A DNA stretch of 64,000 nt from Geranomyces variabilis (GCA_027603065.1 JADGJP010000001.1:868001-932000); one strand, 5' to 3'. Numbered from the stretch's first letter, positions 31,590 through 43,519 are shown. The notes: generated by a model not told the origin, from the sequence alone. Translations and numbers: made by a program.

Positions 31590-34500
31590 CTACAGCTTGG
31601 TGTTGAATTCCAATTTGCTTCGTTTCTGGAATTTCTCCCACTCACGTCGATCGTGGACCTTGACCACCTCTTGCGCAGCCACGATGATTACGGGTGCGGC
31701 GGCCAACGCAACCACGTATATCCACCAGCTGAGCACGGAGAGCGAATACACTCTACCAGGGGCCAACGAGACGGCCATAAAAATCGCCTGCAGAGCAACA
31801 GTGACAACCGCGGTCGCAGCCCAAATGCGATTGTGATATGGAGGACGCTTGCGCAGACTGGCGGTCCGGTCAAGGAATGTGCCCGAAATGAATACTACCT
31901 CACAGAAGGAGGATGCCCACGACGTTAGGACGATACCACCAAGTGTTCTGCCATGCAGTTTTACATACCCATGAGTAACACCCATACGAACAATGCGCAG
32001 TTTTGCGCGTACAGCAGCGCCCATTGCTCACGGTCTGTTAGATGCATCCAGTTTGAGTTGCCAAAGCCGCCAAAAATATGTGTCGTGGTAAACGGCGTCG
32101 CATCGTTAAATTCTGCAAGGGTGCTGAGAGGCGAAAAAGCTGTCAGGCTTCCCACGTTTGCGCAAAACGCTTCGCAGCTATATAGGGCACTCACACTGCA
32201 AACACTCCTACGGTGACAAGAATGGGCCCGATGAAGCGCGCGGCAAAATACGCCACGAACCGCCACCTATCCTTGAGATGTTCGCTGTTTTTCGCGGGCA
32301 TGCGCGTCATGACGTTGGGGTCGTACGGAGAGAACAAAAACGATAGGGTGAGCGGCGGAAGAATAATCCACATGATCCATAAAAGCTGATAACCGGCAAA
32401 CACCGGCGGTAGCAGCATGCAGCTCGCGAGGATCATGATGAAGGGGAGGGACGTTTGACATGCGAGGTAAAACGCGATGGCTTGACGGCCGCTGTCGGAT
32501 ATAGTTCTGGCGTCACGGATAATTTGGCTCAGACTGTATATACTCGTGTCGCTATGAAGCGAGAATGCGCATGGTGATGATGCAAACGCCGCTCCAAGAC
32601 TGAGAGGAGAGATGGGACCATTGAGAGGGTAATTTCGCAACTTAAGCGCGCTAAGCGGGTCAATCGCGATGCTGACGTCTGCGAGCGAAAAGCACTCGAC
32701 ATTCATTTCGTTGAGCGAGCTGCCGATGCAACAGACGACTTCGCCTTGTTCCTGAAATATGCGAACCATTTCGATGATACTCGCAGGCTCGCACTCCGCA
32801 AATAATGAGACGTGCAAGGGAACGTCATCGACATCGCGAAGATGGTCACGGATCTTGTCAACGCCTCGCGGAAGGCGGGCTTTCATGTCATGCTCCTCGA
32901 GATAGCCTGGTGTGTCGCCATTCGCGGATGACAAGAGTATGCAACTATTCCAGTCGATCTCAAGACCCAGTCGCTCCGCGTATGCTTTACTTTCGCGCTC
33001 CGGAGCCGAAGAAAAGTACACGAAGCGGATGCCGCCAATACCTAAGTCTTCAATGAAGTCCACGACATTTCCTTTGGGCTGGTATGCTAAGGACGCAATA
33101 CCCAAAAATGTTTGGCTTTTGACGAGGTCACCGCACAGTTGTTTTTCGTCTAGCGCCACCGGTGGCCGTACCCGGTCGATGTTGTTAAGGTAGCGCTTTT
33201 TCGGCGGCTTGGGCCGCAACTTTTCGGAGGGTGTCGAGGACGTAGAGGACGCCGAGGACGGTTGGGGCGGTTCTTCTGGTGGCAGGCTGGCTGCAGAACC
33301 AGAGGCTGACAAAGTCGTGCTTCCAAGCGCGCGCGATCCCGGATGCTCGATATACAAGCCCTCGATAGTCGCCGCGGAAACTGCGCGAGGTTTCAAAAAA
33401 AAGGCAGTCGCCTTTGTGTTTTCGATAGGTCGGTAAGCAAAGGCTACAACCTGAGCATCGTTTATTAGAGCGTTCTGACAAAAGTCTGTGATTTTCTTTT
33501 CGGTGGCTTCATCCAGTACGCCAAGAGTCTTTCCATTCCAGTAATCCGAGCACGATTCCATGATTAAATCAACATTCCCCTCGGAAAATAGCTGAAAGGA
33601 CTCTACCAGAAGTGAAGAGACCGAAATTAGTACCGAGAACAAATTTACGAGGAACTGTTCATATTTACTAACGAGATGCGGTTTCTTGAAAAATTTGCGA
33701 GACAAATGACGGGATTTCAAAGTGGTAATCCGGTACCTTTGCCACGGTAGGATGATGCGGTGCAAAGCAGTGTATGGACTTTTGCAAGGTAAAGCCGCGC
33801 ATGGCCTCAACAGAAAAGCCGATCTCCCGGCCCAGCTGACACAGACAAGCTTGTCTACCTGGACGGACTCTGCCATGGGCGTGGTGCCCGTTCGACTTTC
33901 GATGGTGTTCAGGTCGAATACGGCCGTGGTGCGCTCCACAGTCGGTGTTGAGCAGCAGGTTGAGGCCGAGAGGCTTCAGAGTAGGCAGGTACTGCTGCCA
34001 GTCGCGATCTTCAAAGTTTATGGCGTGGCCACTGTTGTCCTCCAAAACATCAAGCACGACTGGGTCCCCGTCGGTATCAAGAAGGAGCAATTGCTCTACA
34101 GAGGGCGTCGGCAGCGAGATGGTGCCCTCCCGATCAATGGCGCATATGACCGTAGTGCTTGCTAATGATGCAACGAGACCGGTAGTGCGGGCGAGGAAGC
34201 TTACATCCACCTGCACAAACTGATCGAGAAACCGCTTCCATACTAACGCCCAGTCTAACACCAAGTCTTTGGTTGGCGGAGGAGCCGAATCGAATTCGTC
34301 AATGTCTTCGCTATCTTCAAACTCTGTTTTCGAAGTTTGCAGCGCGTCAAAGAGTGACAGAATTTGCGCGTTGCCAAAGCTGCGAATAATCATGAAAAGA
34401 GTTGGCACGACAAGAGGTAGCAGAGGAAGAATGACATAGATCTGCATCACGAGCAGATACTCTACCCCTTGCTGTAGCTTTGCCTTCTCGCCCGTTTCGC

Positions 34501-35659
34501 GAATGCCATATCGTAGTGCATTGACCAGAAGCGCGACGCCGAGCATGCCCCACATCAGGCGTGTGAAATAGTAGTCTGCCACAACGGCAAACTGTCGTTG
34601 GACGACAGTTTCCGGCCTTTTGAAACCGAGGGCCTTGGACAATGTGTCTCGCAATGGAGTCTCGAGCGCACGAAAGTGAAATTGGCCCTCGTTCAATGCA
34701 GCGCGGCGCATAATCGTCGGATCGAGCGGGCTTGCGGCAAAGAGAGATGGCCGAAACAGCTGCCCTTTTTCCAGCACATACTCTGGGCCTTCGGCGGTCG
34801 GCGCCGTATCGAAGTGACTGTTCACGTAACGAACACGGCACGGCGCCGTATCGCCGTATGCGAGCTGTACTATATCATCGAGCACGACAAGATTGAACGG
34901 AAGAGTGACAATCGTTTGGTCGCGCACCACCCGGCACAATGATACAGTTCCTATCGACGTCGGCAGCTTCAGATCCTGTTGTCGTGCGCGAACATGGTCA
35001 GGGCGCGCGATACGCCAGGGACCAAAAGCGCAATTCCACAACTCACTGGCTTTCGACTTAGTCCATTCTTTTTAAGCGGCTCGACAATGGAACGGATGCG
35101 CATACTCATTTCCATGACGGTGAATTTGGCTTCCCTGATCTGCAGCCACACGTTCCAGAGTAGCGAGGCAAGCACAATGATGGCCTCCACCAGTGCGCCC
35201 GTCGCCCGCCACTGATATGGTGAGCTGAGAAGCTGGGCAGATATGAAAAAGCCAATGAGGCCTAGAGCTGAAGCGCCAGTGACGATGGTGCTCTGCTTAG
35301 TGATGGCGCTAATGACTCCTGAAAAACATATTCAAGATTAGCTAAGCTCCAGGCCATAATCTCATTGATCTTACAACGTGCAACATCATTTACCGTCTCG
35401 TGCATGCCCTTGATGTGTTGCAAGGACCTCGTCTGCAGCCGCCAGCAGCCGCCTACATCCGGCAGAGTGCTCAATCACACTGCTCAAATACGCTTTTTAC
35501 GCCATAGCTTATGCAAGGTCAATACCTTTGAGCTTCATCACCCGACAGGTGGTGATATGCTAGGTACTTTTCGTCTGCAACTGCTGCAAGGGGCACATCG
35601 TATGACGCGGTGCTCCGCAGCTCGTGAACCTCGATAACCTCATGATCTGGCGACGGCAT
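31590..35659 (-). CDS. TMEM94-like ER membrane P-type-ATPase-related protein
   Basis: Orthologue of animal TMEM94 (ERMA), reported as an ER magnesium pump with a P-type-ATPase-like layout. Exons 35659-35568, 35479-35394, 35318-35047, 34975-33673, 33602-32195, 32123-31969 and 31894-31590 keep phase throughout (introns 70-88 nt) and give about 1206 residues (human 1356). Strong matches to remembered human text: LKPLGLNLLLN, QLGREIGF, MESCSDYWNG, GIRFVYFS, KARLPRGVDKIRDHL, VDDVPLHVSLF, GEVVCCIGSS, VSIAIDPL, VFIS, and the C-terminal VVKVHDRREWEKFQKRSKLEFNTKL region. Hydrophobic segments cluster at the N-terminus, mid-protein and the C-terminal third. A 63-nt in-frame segment at 33859-33921, bounded by GTATTC and CCAG, may be an extra stop-free intron. 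The start ATG and the two short first exons are the least certain. Confidence 0.85.
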
Positions 35660-36067
35660 TATAATCTGTAACCGCACATGTAAATACGTTGCGCAGGTTT
35701 CGGGATTGGCCCAGTTGCGTCAACCCACAGGCGGAATAGTAGCTACCGGAATTCCAAAGGTGTTTTAACGATGAGCGAGGCGAGTTCGTCAGCCGCGTTG
35801 TTCGGCATGCAATGGCTGCTGGAGCTCATTCCACAGCTTCCAGACACCGATGACTGCCTACTAAGCTCGTTCTCTTGAGAGACAGAATGCGTTTGCTGCA
35901 CGTTCAAGAGCAGTGCGGCCGGCCGGGGGGCAAACGGTCGTCACCTCGGAGCATCGGAGCGCGGCGCAGCATCGTTGGATCGAACCAGCCAGCGCTCTTG
36001 AGACCATGTCGGCCATTGCGAGCGAGCGCTCTTGACATTCTGCCCTCAACAACCTCCTCCTTCAAAG
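35660..36067. other. Divergent promoter, TMEM94 / rhodanese
   Basis: About 410 bp between two head-to-head starts. Within it, CGAACCAGCC on the minus strand resembles a tRNA B box but has no matching arm. No gene is supported. Confidence 0.4.
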
Positions 36068-36721
36068 ATGCTCGCTCGCGCTGCCGCCCGCTTTCCGCCA
36101 AACACAATCTCACGGCTGCATGTGCGCTCCTTTTCTCAGGTATAATCGCGTGGGCACCGCGTTGGTCTTCGCTTGTTGGGTTGTGAGACTGACTGAACTC
36201 CGGGTCGCTTTCTATAGACTGCCGCCGCGCGCGGACCTCTCTTTTCCGCGCACGTCGCATCTTTGAAGAAGCACGTTAAGGAGATCTCTATTTCTGAGCT
36301 CAATGCAAAGTTGACAGCCCGGCCGGAAGGCCCTGATGCAGCGTTTCATTTGCTGGACGTGCGGGAGACAAAGGAGTGGAACCAGGGTCGGCTGCCTTAC
36401 GCGGTATACACTGGACGCGGCTGCCTGGAGCGCGATATCGTACGTCTTATTGCAAGAAGGAGCTCGCTTGTTTTCCGCCTGGATGAGCTCGAGGTCTAAC
36501 TCACTGCTTGTTTACAGGAAGGCATTGTGGCCGACCCGTACGACGAAATTGTTCTGTACTGTGGAAGCGGCATGCGGTCTGTTTTGGCCGCGGACGCACT
36601 TCAGAAGCTTGGATATAAGAACGTGACGAGCTTGCGGGGCGGAATCGGCGCATGGACAAAGGAGGGCCTACCCCTTGGACAGTCCTCGAAAACCTTTTCG
36701 GATCTGGTGGACGATTATTAA
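36068..36721 (+). CDS. Mitochondrial rhodanese-domain sulfurtransferase
   Basis: Single rhodanese-fold protein, 165 residues, from exons 36068-36139, 36218-36439 and 36518-36721 (two 78-nt introns, all phase 0). The first exon encodes M-L-A-R-A-A-A-R-F..RLHVRSFSQ, a convincing matrix presequence. The domain shows ISISELNAKL, FHLLDVRETKEWNQGRLPYAV and the active-site loop YCGSGMRS with the catalytic Cys near residue 113, then SLRGGIGAWTKEGLP. The loop of six residues with the R/S ending is that of thiosulfate or persulfide sulfurtransferases. The acidic end is short. The exact sulfur donor and acceptor cannot be told from sequence. Confidence 0.88.
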
Positions 36722-37118
36722 ACTCGTTTTCCGACATACTGCGAGTAAATTCAATAATTTCAATACGGCGCAGTGCATATGGAGCACGTGCGAATGCCTT
36801 GGAATTCGTGCCGTGCCGTTCCTCATGTCCTTCCGCACCGCTTCGCCTCCCCTCCCGCATGACCCACTCGGCGGAGCATTCCCTGACCATCAAAGGGCAC
36901 AGCTCTCAAATACCAGTTCAGCATTTTTCATTTTTCGCTCGCTCTTGTGAGCCGTCGATGTCCACATTTAACCTCTAACTAAAAGGTGTATTGAGGCTCG
37001 GCCAAAAACGTTGGACCTATCCTGCTCTATCTACATCCAAGTAAGTCAAATCCCAACCAAGGCTCCATGCATGCCAGCACAGTTTCGTCGCTTCTTCGAT
37101 TTGGCTTCCGCTTCTGGT
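36722..37118. other. Tail-to-tail spacer
   Basis: About 400 bp between the rhodanese and nuclease stop codons. Nothing recognised beyond probable 3' UTRs. Confidence 0.4.
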
Positions 37119-38594
37119 TTAAAGGCCATCATTCGTGCCCACCGGTTGGATGCACACCTCCGCCATCAAACATACTGTGTGATCCCATACTTCAATAAGC
37201 TTTCGGTACCCGTTGCGGCATTTTTTCACGTACCGTGGTCACTCGCGAAATCAGAGTTTGGCAATCCAGGCTCCAAGTACGTCGCGTCCGGCAGCTTCAG
37301 TATAGAACGGTTTAAGCGCCTGCTGTTTTCGCAACCCAGTGACACCCAAGCACTTACCTCAAGGATGCTCGAAAATGACACCTTGCAGCTCTTCGCCTCT
37401 TCGCCCGATCGGTGATTGGAGGTGTCCAATTCGCAAAGAAAAAGATAATCCAGCGTGCCCTTCCAATTTGTGTAATTTGTGAAGGCAGGCTCGCCTTCGC
37501 CTGAGCGATAAGTCGCATACGCACTCTGGAGCCTGGGAAGAGTAGCGAAGCTGTCTAGAATGCGCGAGAGCGGGGCGGGATTCACTGGAAGGGGACCGGC
37601 AGAAGCTTCATTTGGCTCGGTGAGCTGCTTTTTCGGCACATATCGTCCCGGCTCTAAACTCGCGAGGTCGGCAGGCGAGAGGTCTTGCTTAGTGAGCGTC
37701 TTGTAGACGCCGTCATCCGGTGTGGTGTTCCAGTCTGGCACGAAAATTTCAGTATGCGTCAGAGGAATGCCATGCTGTAAGCACGCTGCAAGCTGTCGCA
37801 CCTCCACACATTAATGTCGGCCACAGCAAGGACGACTCTTGCGCGAGATCTTTGCGCACGGCCGTGATCTCATTGATCAAAATCCATGCTTGACGAAGTT
37901 TCTCATAGCGTGCTGCAGCTCTCCAAAATAAATGGGTGTTCGAGATGAGGATTCCTGGTGCTCCGTCTATGTCCGAGACACCCGGATCCCCTCGAAATTT
38001 CAGCGCAACTATCTGACCCGTATTTCGAGTTTCAGCCGTTACCGGTGTCGGATGGGTTAAAGAATGTCCGTCGTAAAAGACCGGCCGATACAGGTGTTTT
38101 TCGAACTTGTCTCGCTTCCATGCAATGCACAGTCCATGCCCGGCTTCTTTTTCAGGCGCCTTTCTTAGATACTCCCACTCGTAACCAGCTTCGCGAAGAG
38201 CCGGCGCGACAACTGAATCAAAGTTGTCAACTTCCTGGAGACAAGCCACGTCTGGGCGCAAGGTCTGCGTGATCTCACGCATCAGCATCGGGAACCGGGT
38301 CTTGAAGCGCAGGTGATCTTTGGTGCAGTAAGGAAACAACTCGCGCCGGCACAAGCACTGCGCCAGAATGTTATATGTCATCACCGTGATTGATCGGCCG
38401 TGCGCACACGGCGTGGAAACGTGCGGCCGTACGGGGATCATGCGTCTGAATGCCGTATTGCTCTTCGGGACGAAGGCTGGCGGCGCAGGTTCCGCTTGCT
38501 CCGCCCGCTGTCGCTTTTTTTGCTGCCGAGCTGCCGCTATAACAGCGCGTCGCGCTAGTTCTTCAGCGGAGACTTCGCCCGTGTGTGTCGACAT
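37119..38594 (-). CDS. NGL2: Ccr4/Ngl-type exonuclease-endonuclease-phosphatase family nuclease
   Basis: EEP-fold RNase related to yeast Ngl2/Ngl3 (5.8S rRNA processing, deadenylation). Exons 38594-37802, 37734-37358, 37294-37234 and 37174-37119 (introns 67, 63 and 59 nt) give 428 residues. The N-terminus is Lys/Arg-rich (AARQQKKRQRAEQAE). Catalytic signatures: MTYNILAQCL, the Glu of CLQEVDNFD near residue 118, H of ISNTHLFW, the Asp/Asn of LMCGDWNTTPDDGVY created across the first exon join, W-K-G-TLDYLF, and SDH in LPNSDFASDH. The third exon boundary uses an AAG acceptor. The gene symbol is tentative because Ngl paralogues are close. Confidence 0.85.
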
Positions 38595-38853
38595 TGTGTT
38601 GAACTCGGAAGTACGATGGCGAACTCGCACCGCGCAATCACGAGCGGGCGGGATGAGGAAGATTTGGGAAGTCGACGAAGTCGTTGTTCAACTCTTGAAT
38701 TGCTGCGCTGAGTGATGACTCATGTGGCAGCGGCTCCGGACAGCCTCCGGCGCATCGCCATTTCGTGTCCCTCCGCGTGAACTGCATGGTTCTGAGTCTT
38801 CTGACGAACTGCCTTAACTTCCTGGGCATCTCTCCGGTTGCAAGGGCCAGAGG

Positions 38854-41800
38854 ATGAGCCCGTGCAACCCCTCAATCCCGCATACCCCGCAGTGCGGCTG
38901 CTACCCAATCATCGCTCATCCGCACTGGGAAAAGCTGCCAACGCGCGCTCCAAAAATCCAGATGCCGACCCATCCCGTCCACTCCGTCAGCGACGGCAAG
39001 GCCACGGCTACAGCAAATAAGCCCAGGCCGCGGCCGTACCCATTTACACAGGATCAGAAGCGCCGGGCTGGCCGCTTAGGCGCGTGGCGACCCGACGCTC
39101 CTGTTCCGTCGCCGTCCAGCGGAGTTCGGATTGGCGAGACCACGATAGCCGGCCTGTGTGACGACGACCGCACTCGCCTAGCCTCCCTTGTAGAACATCT
39201 TGCACTGGCGCACGATCAGAAGCAGGTTCTGCAGACAGAATTGGTTCATTTGAGAGAGCAACTCCAACAGATCAACTCAGAAAAAGGCAACGTTCTAGTC
39301 GAGAACAGAGGTACGGACAAAGCGTTGCAAACTGTGGTTCTGCCCGCTTCTGATGTGGATTAGGGACAAGGCGTTGCAAACTGTGGTTCTGCGTGCTTCT
39401 GATGTGGATTGGCTTTATACTCATGCTTTTGGTTTTTGCTGAATAGCAATCACACGACGTCTGCATAAGGCAGAATCTGTCTTGAGGCAATACCGGGCGG
39501 CGATTGGAAAGGCCGAGGCTGAGGAAGCTATGGACTTGGAAGATGGCACCTCCTCGGCACCCGCCCTACTACGTCAGCAACCAAGTGAAAAGCCACAAAA
39601 TCAGGGAAAGCCTAGATATGCAGAAGATGGCATTGCGCCCACATTGAACCTGCCACCTCCGCACCCAAGTGAACGGCCACAAGCCCAGGAAACGCCAAGA
39701 CATGTGCAGGAGTTGCAAACGGAGCTCGGTCGCAAAAAAGAAGGGTTGAGAGCATTGAGTGCGCAGCTCGAACAGACAAACGCCGAAAAAGGCAAGATTT
39801 TAGCAAGAAACAGAGGTACAGAAGCTGAGCACCTGCTAGTCTGCTAGCGTTGCTAGCATTTACTTTCGATAGATTGTATTCATCATGTGATTTTTTGAAT
39901 AGCAATTACGCGGCGTTTGAATGAGGCGGAAGCATTGTTAGAGCAGTACAACGTGGAGATAGACAAGACCGCAGAAGCAATGGATGACCTCCTGTCGGCG
40001 GCAGACGCAGAGTCTCAGTCACCCGCAACGCGGCTGCATCCTGGTGCAACTCGGACTCCGCTAGAACCGTCCCATCAACCAGCAAGTGAACGGCCGCAAA
40101 ACCAGCTGCGGACAAAGTTGGTTCAGCTGAAAGAAGAACTTCGGGAATTGAGAGACCAGCTCGGATGGACAAATGCCGAAAAAAGTAATATTATGGCTTG
40201 GAACAAAGGTAACGCTTTGCAACTGCAAGCTTTATCAAAATTTATAGCACTCGTTTCGATGTATGTTCGTACTCACTACGAGTCATTCCGAACAGCTATC
40301 ATGCGGCGTATGCATAAGGCAGAATCATTGCTAGAGCAGTACAATGCCATAACTGACGAGGTGGAGGAAAAATTTGCAAACTTGCAAAATGCTTTTCCCG
40401 CTCCGGTGGATCTTGAATCGTTGTCGCAGCATACGCCGTCAGAAACAAGAGAATTGAGAGAGCAGCTTGAGCGAACAAATGCGGAGAAGAGTAATATTCT
40501 GGCTTGGAACAAAGGTGGGAAAGAAAAGTGCAACGGCACGCCCAAGAGCGCTGATAGTATGCGATTCTGATCATTTCTAAATAGCTATCATGCGGCGTCT
40601 GCGTAAAGCAGAATCACTGTTAGAGCAGTACAACGTGGAGGTTGAAAAGGTGGAAGAGACATTTACGAAGTGGCAAGAGGCAGACCTTGAGTCGCTGTCG
40701 CAGCATACACCGACTGAAACACGAGAATTGCGCGAACAACTTCAGCGGACGAACGCAGAAAAAGAAGGTACGACAGACAGACTGTGCGAGCTCAAGCGTT
40801 GAAAAAATTGAAAGTGCTACATTGTTCATAACGTCATATTTGGATAGCAATCAAACGGCGTTTGCACAGAGCAGAATCACTGCTCAAGCAGTACAATGCA
40901 ATAACTGACGAGGTGGAGGAAAAATTTGCGAACTTGCAAGACGCATTTTCAGCACCGTTGTCACAGATTGATGCGGAAAAAGAAGGTGCGTCACTTTTCA
41001 GCCGTAGCCCATCGGCGATGATAGCGTATCATCCCCAGGATTTCCCCTACTCATCACAGTCACTTTTCAACAGTCATTCCGCAGCGTCAGCGTCAACCAG
41101 GATCACTGACAGAGAAGCCTAACATGGAATTCAAAAGAATTCTGCTACCAGCAGACCTAGAGTTGCTGTCCGGAAAAGAAGGTACAAGAGAAGGCTCCGT
41201 GATTGCTTGCCCTTTCAGGGATTACGTGTTTATCGCAGTGATTTTCATGCAGCAATAGAGCGGGCCGAGCTGGACTTCATAAAGCTCGCAGAAAATGCAA
41301 AGCACCGGAAAAGCAATGCACCAGCGAACAACGACTTTCAGTCGCAGCACAAAACGCCCGCATCGCAATCGCAGCCGCCGTTAACGGAGGTTTTACCATC
41401 TATGTCACATCAGCACCAAAATGAACGGCCGCAAGATCAGGAGAGGCCGCATCGCTCTAGTGATGAGGAGGGATGTTGCAGCGACGATAAGTTGCCGGCA
41501 GCAGAAACCGGGCAATGGTTGCCACGGACCGACTTGAACATTCCCCGAGAGCAAGATCGAGCGCAGGAGAACCCGCCGTCGACTTTGCCTGAGCAGCGCC
41601 CGGAGAATAACCCAGCCATCTCTATTCCACAGCAGACCGCGCCTTCGCAGCTTGAATCGCGAAAAAGGCGGCAGGTAATTTTACATCATCATTCAGATGC
41701 TTTTGCGAGGCCGCTCAACCCTCTTTTAATTTAATCATATAGCAAGAGCTGGCAGAATTGACCGCAACGCTAGCAGCTCAAGTATCGGCTGCCGGTCCTA

Positions 41801-42933
41801 TTGACACAACTGCGACCATGTCCAATTTGGACTCAGCTGTGCCGTCGGGCAGCAGTTTTGATCCCCTTTTGCGGACGGAACCTGTTCCCGCAAAACGGAA
41901 TTCTTGGCCCTCAGATCCTGGAGGTGACGAGTCGAATGCCTCGTCAGCTTCACGCTTACCCGAACTCGCTGACCTGCTGCGAGGTGTCCTCCGCAAGAAG
42001 TCGTCCCGGCCACCTGCCACCGAAGCACACGGCCGGCCACGACAACGCGACTCGCGGCCAGAGCGCCAGGCGCACGACGCCCAGCAGAAGCGGAAGCAAG
42101 ACCGTGCCACATCACCCACGCCACCGGATAGCTTTGCGACATCGGCCGCCGCTCCAGAGCCGGTTTATCACTCGACTCGTGAAATTCCAACCAAGCGTTA
42201 CGAGCCACAGTCAATGGAGTCACAGACGTATAGCGGGCCCGAATCACCACGACCACCATTCGCGGACGAGCAAAGTGGCTGGCGTGCAAGGCCAGCGCCC
42301 CCGGTCGTACTGCCACCTTCAGAACATCATCTGCGCGACAGGGACAGCTCTCACCGCCGCCCTGCATCTCCATTGACGCGCCCACATTTTTACGACCACG
42401 AATCTCCGTTGTCGGTCCCTGTGACATATTGCCCGCTGTGTCCTCCCGGCGACTCTCTGGTGTCTTCATCAGAAGTTTATGAGAATGCAAGGCCCACCTC
42501 CCAGCAGGCGGGTCCCAGGGGCCGCCCAACGATTGACGCGTCCCTCCTGTTCCCGAATGACACATCTATGATCCGTCCACTTATCGACATATTAGATGAC
42601 CTGGACACTGCCAGCGCTAACGCTCGCTCGAAAGTAGCCGAGGAGAAGGTGTCCTGGTGGCGGTCACGAAGAAGCGAACCAAATGTAAAAGCATTCCGTG
42701 GAGCAGAGCCTGGAGGGCATGTTCCACCCCCGCGAGAGCATGGAATTTTGGATGGCATTTTGGATGGTTTTAGTTTTGATCACGACGAGAGCGCATCAAG
42801 CACAGCTACGAGCGCGGAGACCGGTAGCGCGAGGAGAGCAACCCGTGGCTGGCGCCGTGCGCCACGGCAACACATGAAAGTTGAGGACGATGATGAGCTT
42901 GCAAGTCTCATTACAAGTCTGAACTCGCGATAG
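38854..42933 (+). CDS. Unknown coiled-coil protein built from tandemly duplicated exons
   Basis: Nine proposed exons: 38854-39310, 39447-39815, 39903-40208, 40296-40514, 40585-40767, 40848-40985, 41074-41181, 41253-41674 and 41743-42933, giving about 1130 residues. Exons 2-6 each encode one module: a helix AI(T/M/K)RR(L/M)xxAExLLxQYN, a variable spacer, and a second helix ending LxxTNAEKxxI in the longer ones. Exon 1 ends with the second helix only; exon 7 is a decayed copy; exon 8 begins with A-I-E-R and keeps the spacer text NERPQDQERP seen as SERPQAQETP and SERPQNQ elsewhere. Exons 2-7 all start and end in phase 1. The last exon is a Pro/Ser/Arg-rich, probably disordered tail. No enzymatic or membrane motif. 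Function unknown; a scaffold of variable length is inference. Confidence 0.75.
39315..39410. repeat. 49-bp tandem duplication in intron 1 of the coiled-coil gene
   Basis: Two imperfect copies begin GGACAAAGCGTTGC (39315) and GGACAAGGCGTTGC (39364), each ending CTTCTGATGTGGATT, with a few mismatches. The first copy begins 4 bp after the proposed exon-1 splice donor. Confidence 0.9.
39447..41181 (+). repeat. Tandem array of six related exons
   Basis: Six exons with intervening introns of 70-88 nt repeat the same motif at DNA and protein level. Every copy opens (after an AG acceptor) with CA or CT ATC-type codons followed in most by CGGCGT, and closes with a G left over before the GT donor. Lengths fall in order: 369, 306, 219, 183, 138, 108 nt. 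Exons 4 and 6 share a nearly identical block coding TDEVEEKFANLQ. Confidence 0.85.
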
Positions 42934-43519
42934 GTGTTAAAGAATTTTTGCATCGTTTGGGTAATATCATATAAATGAAATTTTTGGACACCCGCCTTGC
43001 GCCTGGAGAGCTTCGGAAAGCGGTCAGGGAGCAACAGGTCAGACGATTAACGCAGGCGGCTCTCTGCTTGCCCTCGTTTTACCGGTCTTGAGAGTTTACG
43101 TTTAAACCCATGCGAATGATGAGCTCGCCCGCCATGAGTCACATGCCTCGAAGCCACTGGGCACGTGACCCGCATGACGATCAGACCTGCGCTATTTTGG
43201 GCAGGTCGGTAAATTCTTCTCTTCCTTCTACTGACAGCCACCTTCTCTTCTTACCCCCCTACATCGCTGCCCGCTGCATCCTCCTTCTTAAGCTTCCTGC
43301 GCATTGCTGAGACCTGCAGCTCCCTTTTTTGAACAGCCTCTACTCCGTTGCGACTGCGTAAATTTCTTCTCAAAACGATCGGACATCGTGCTCAACTCCC
43401 TCCGTTTCCATTCTCGCGAATCGTGAACCTTTCTGAAATCGCTTCCATCGCAAACGTTTTCCCGGAGCTCTTGGCGGAAGTTCACTGTTTGCCCATCTTT
43501 GCCGGGATAGAAACCCATC
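42934..43519. other. 586-bp spacer
   Basis: Lies between two plus-strand genes. Pyrimidine-rich stretches from about 43210 to 43420 look like promoter or leader of the next gene. No coding frame is supported. Confidence 0.4.

Noticed and set aside
35955-35985. Minus-strand GGTTCGATCC resembling a tRNA B box
   Set aside because: The flanking bases cannot form a 5-bp T stem, and no A box or acceptor stem is present at the right distance.
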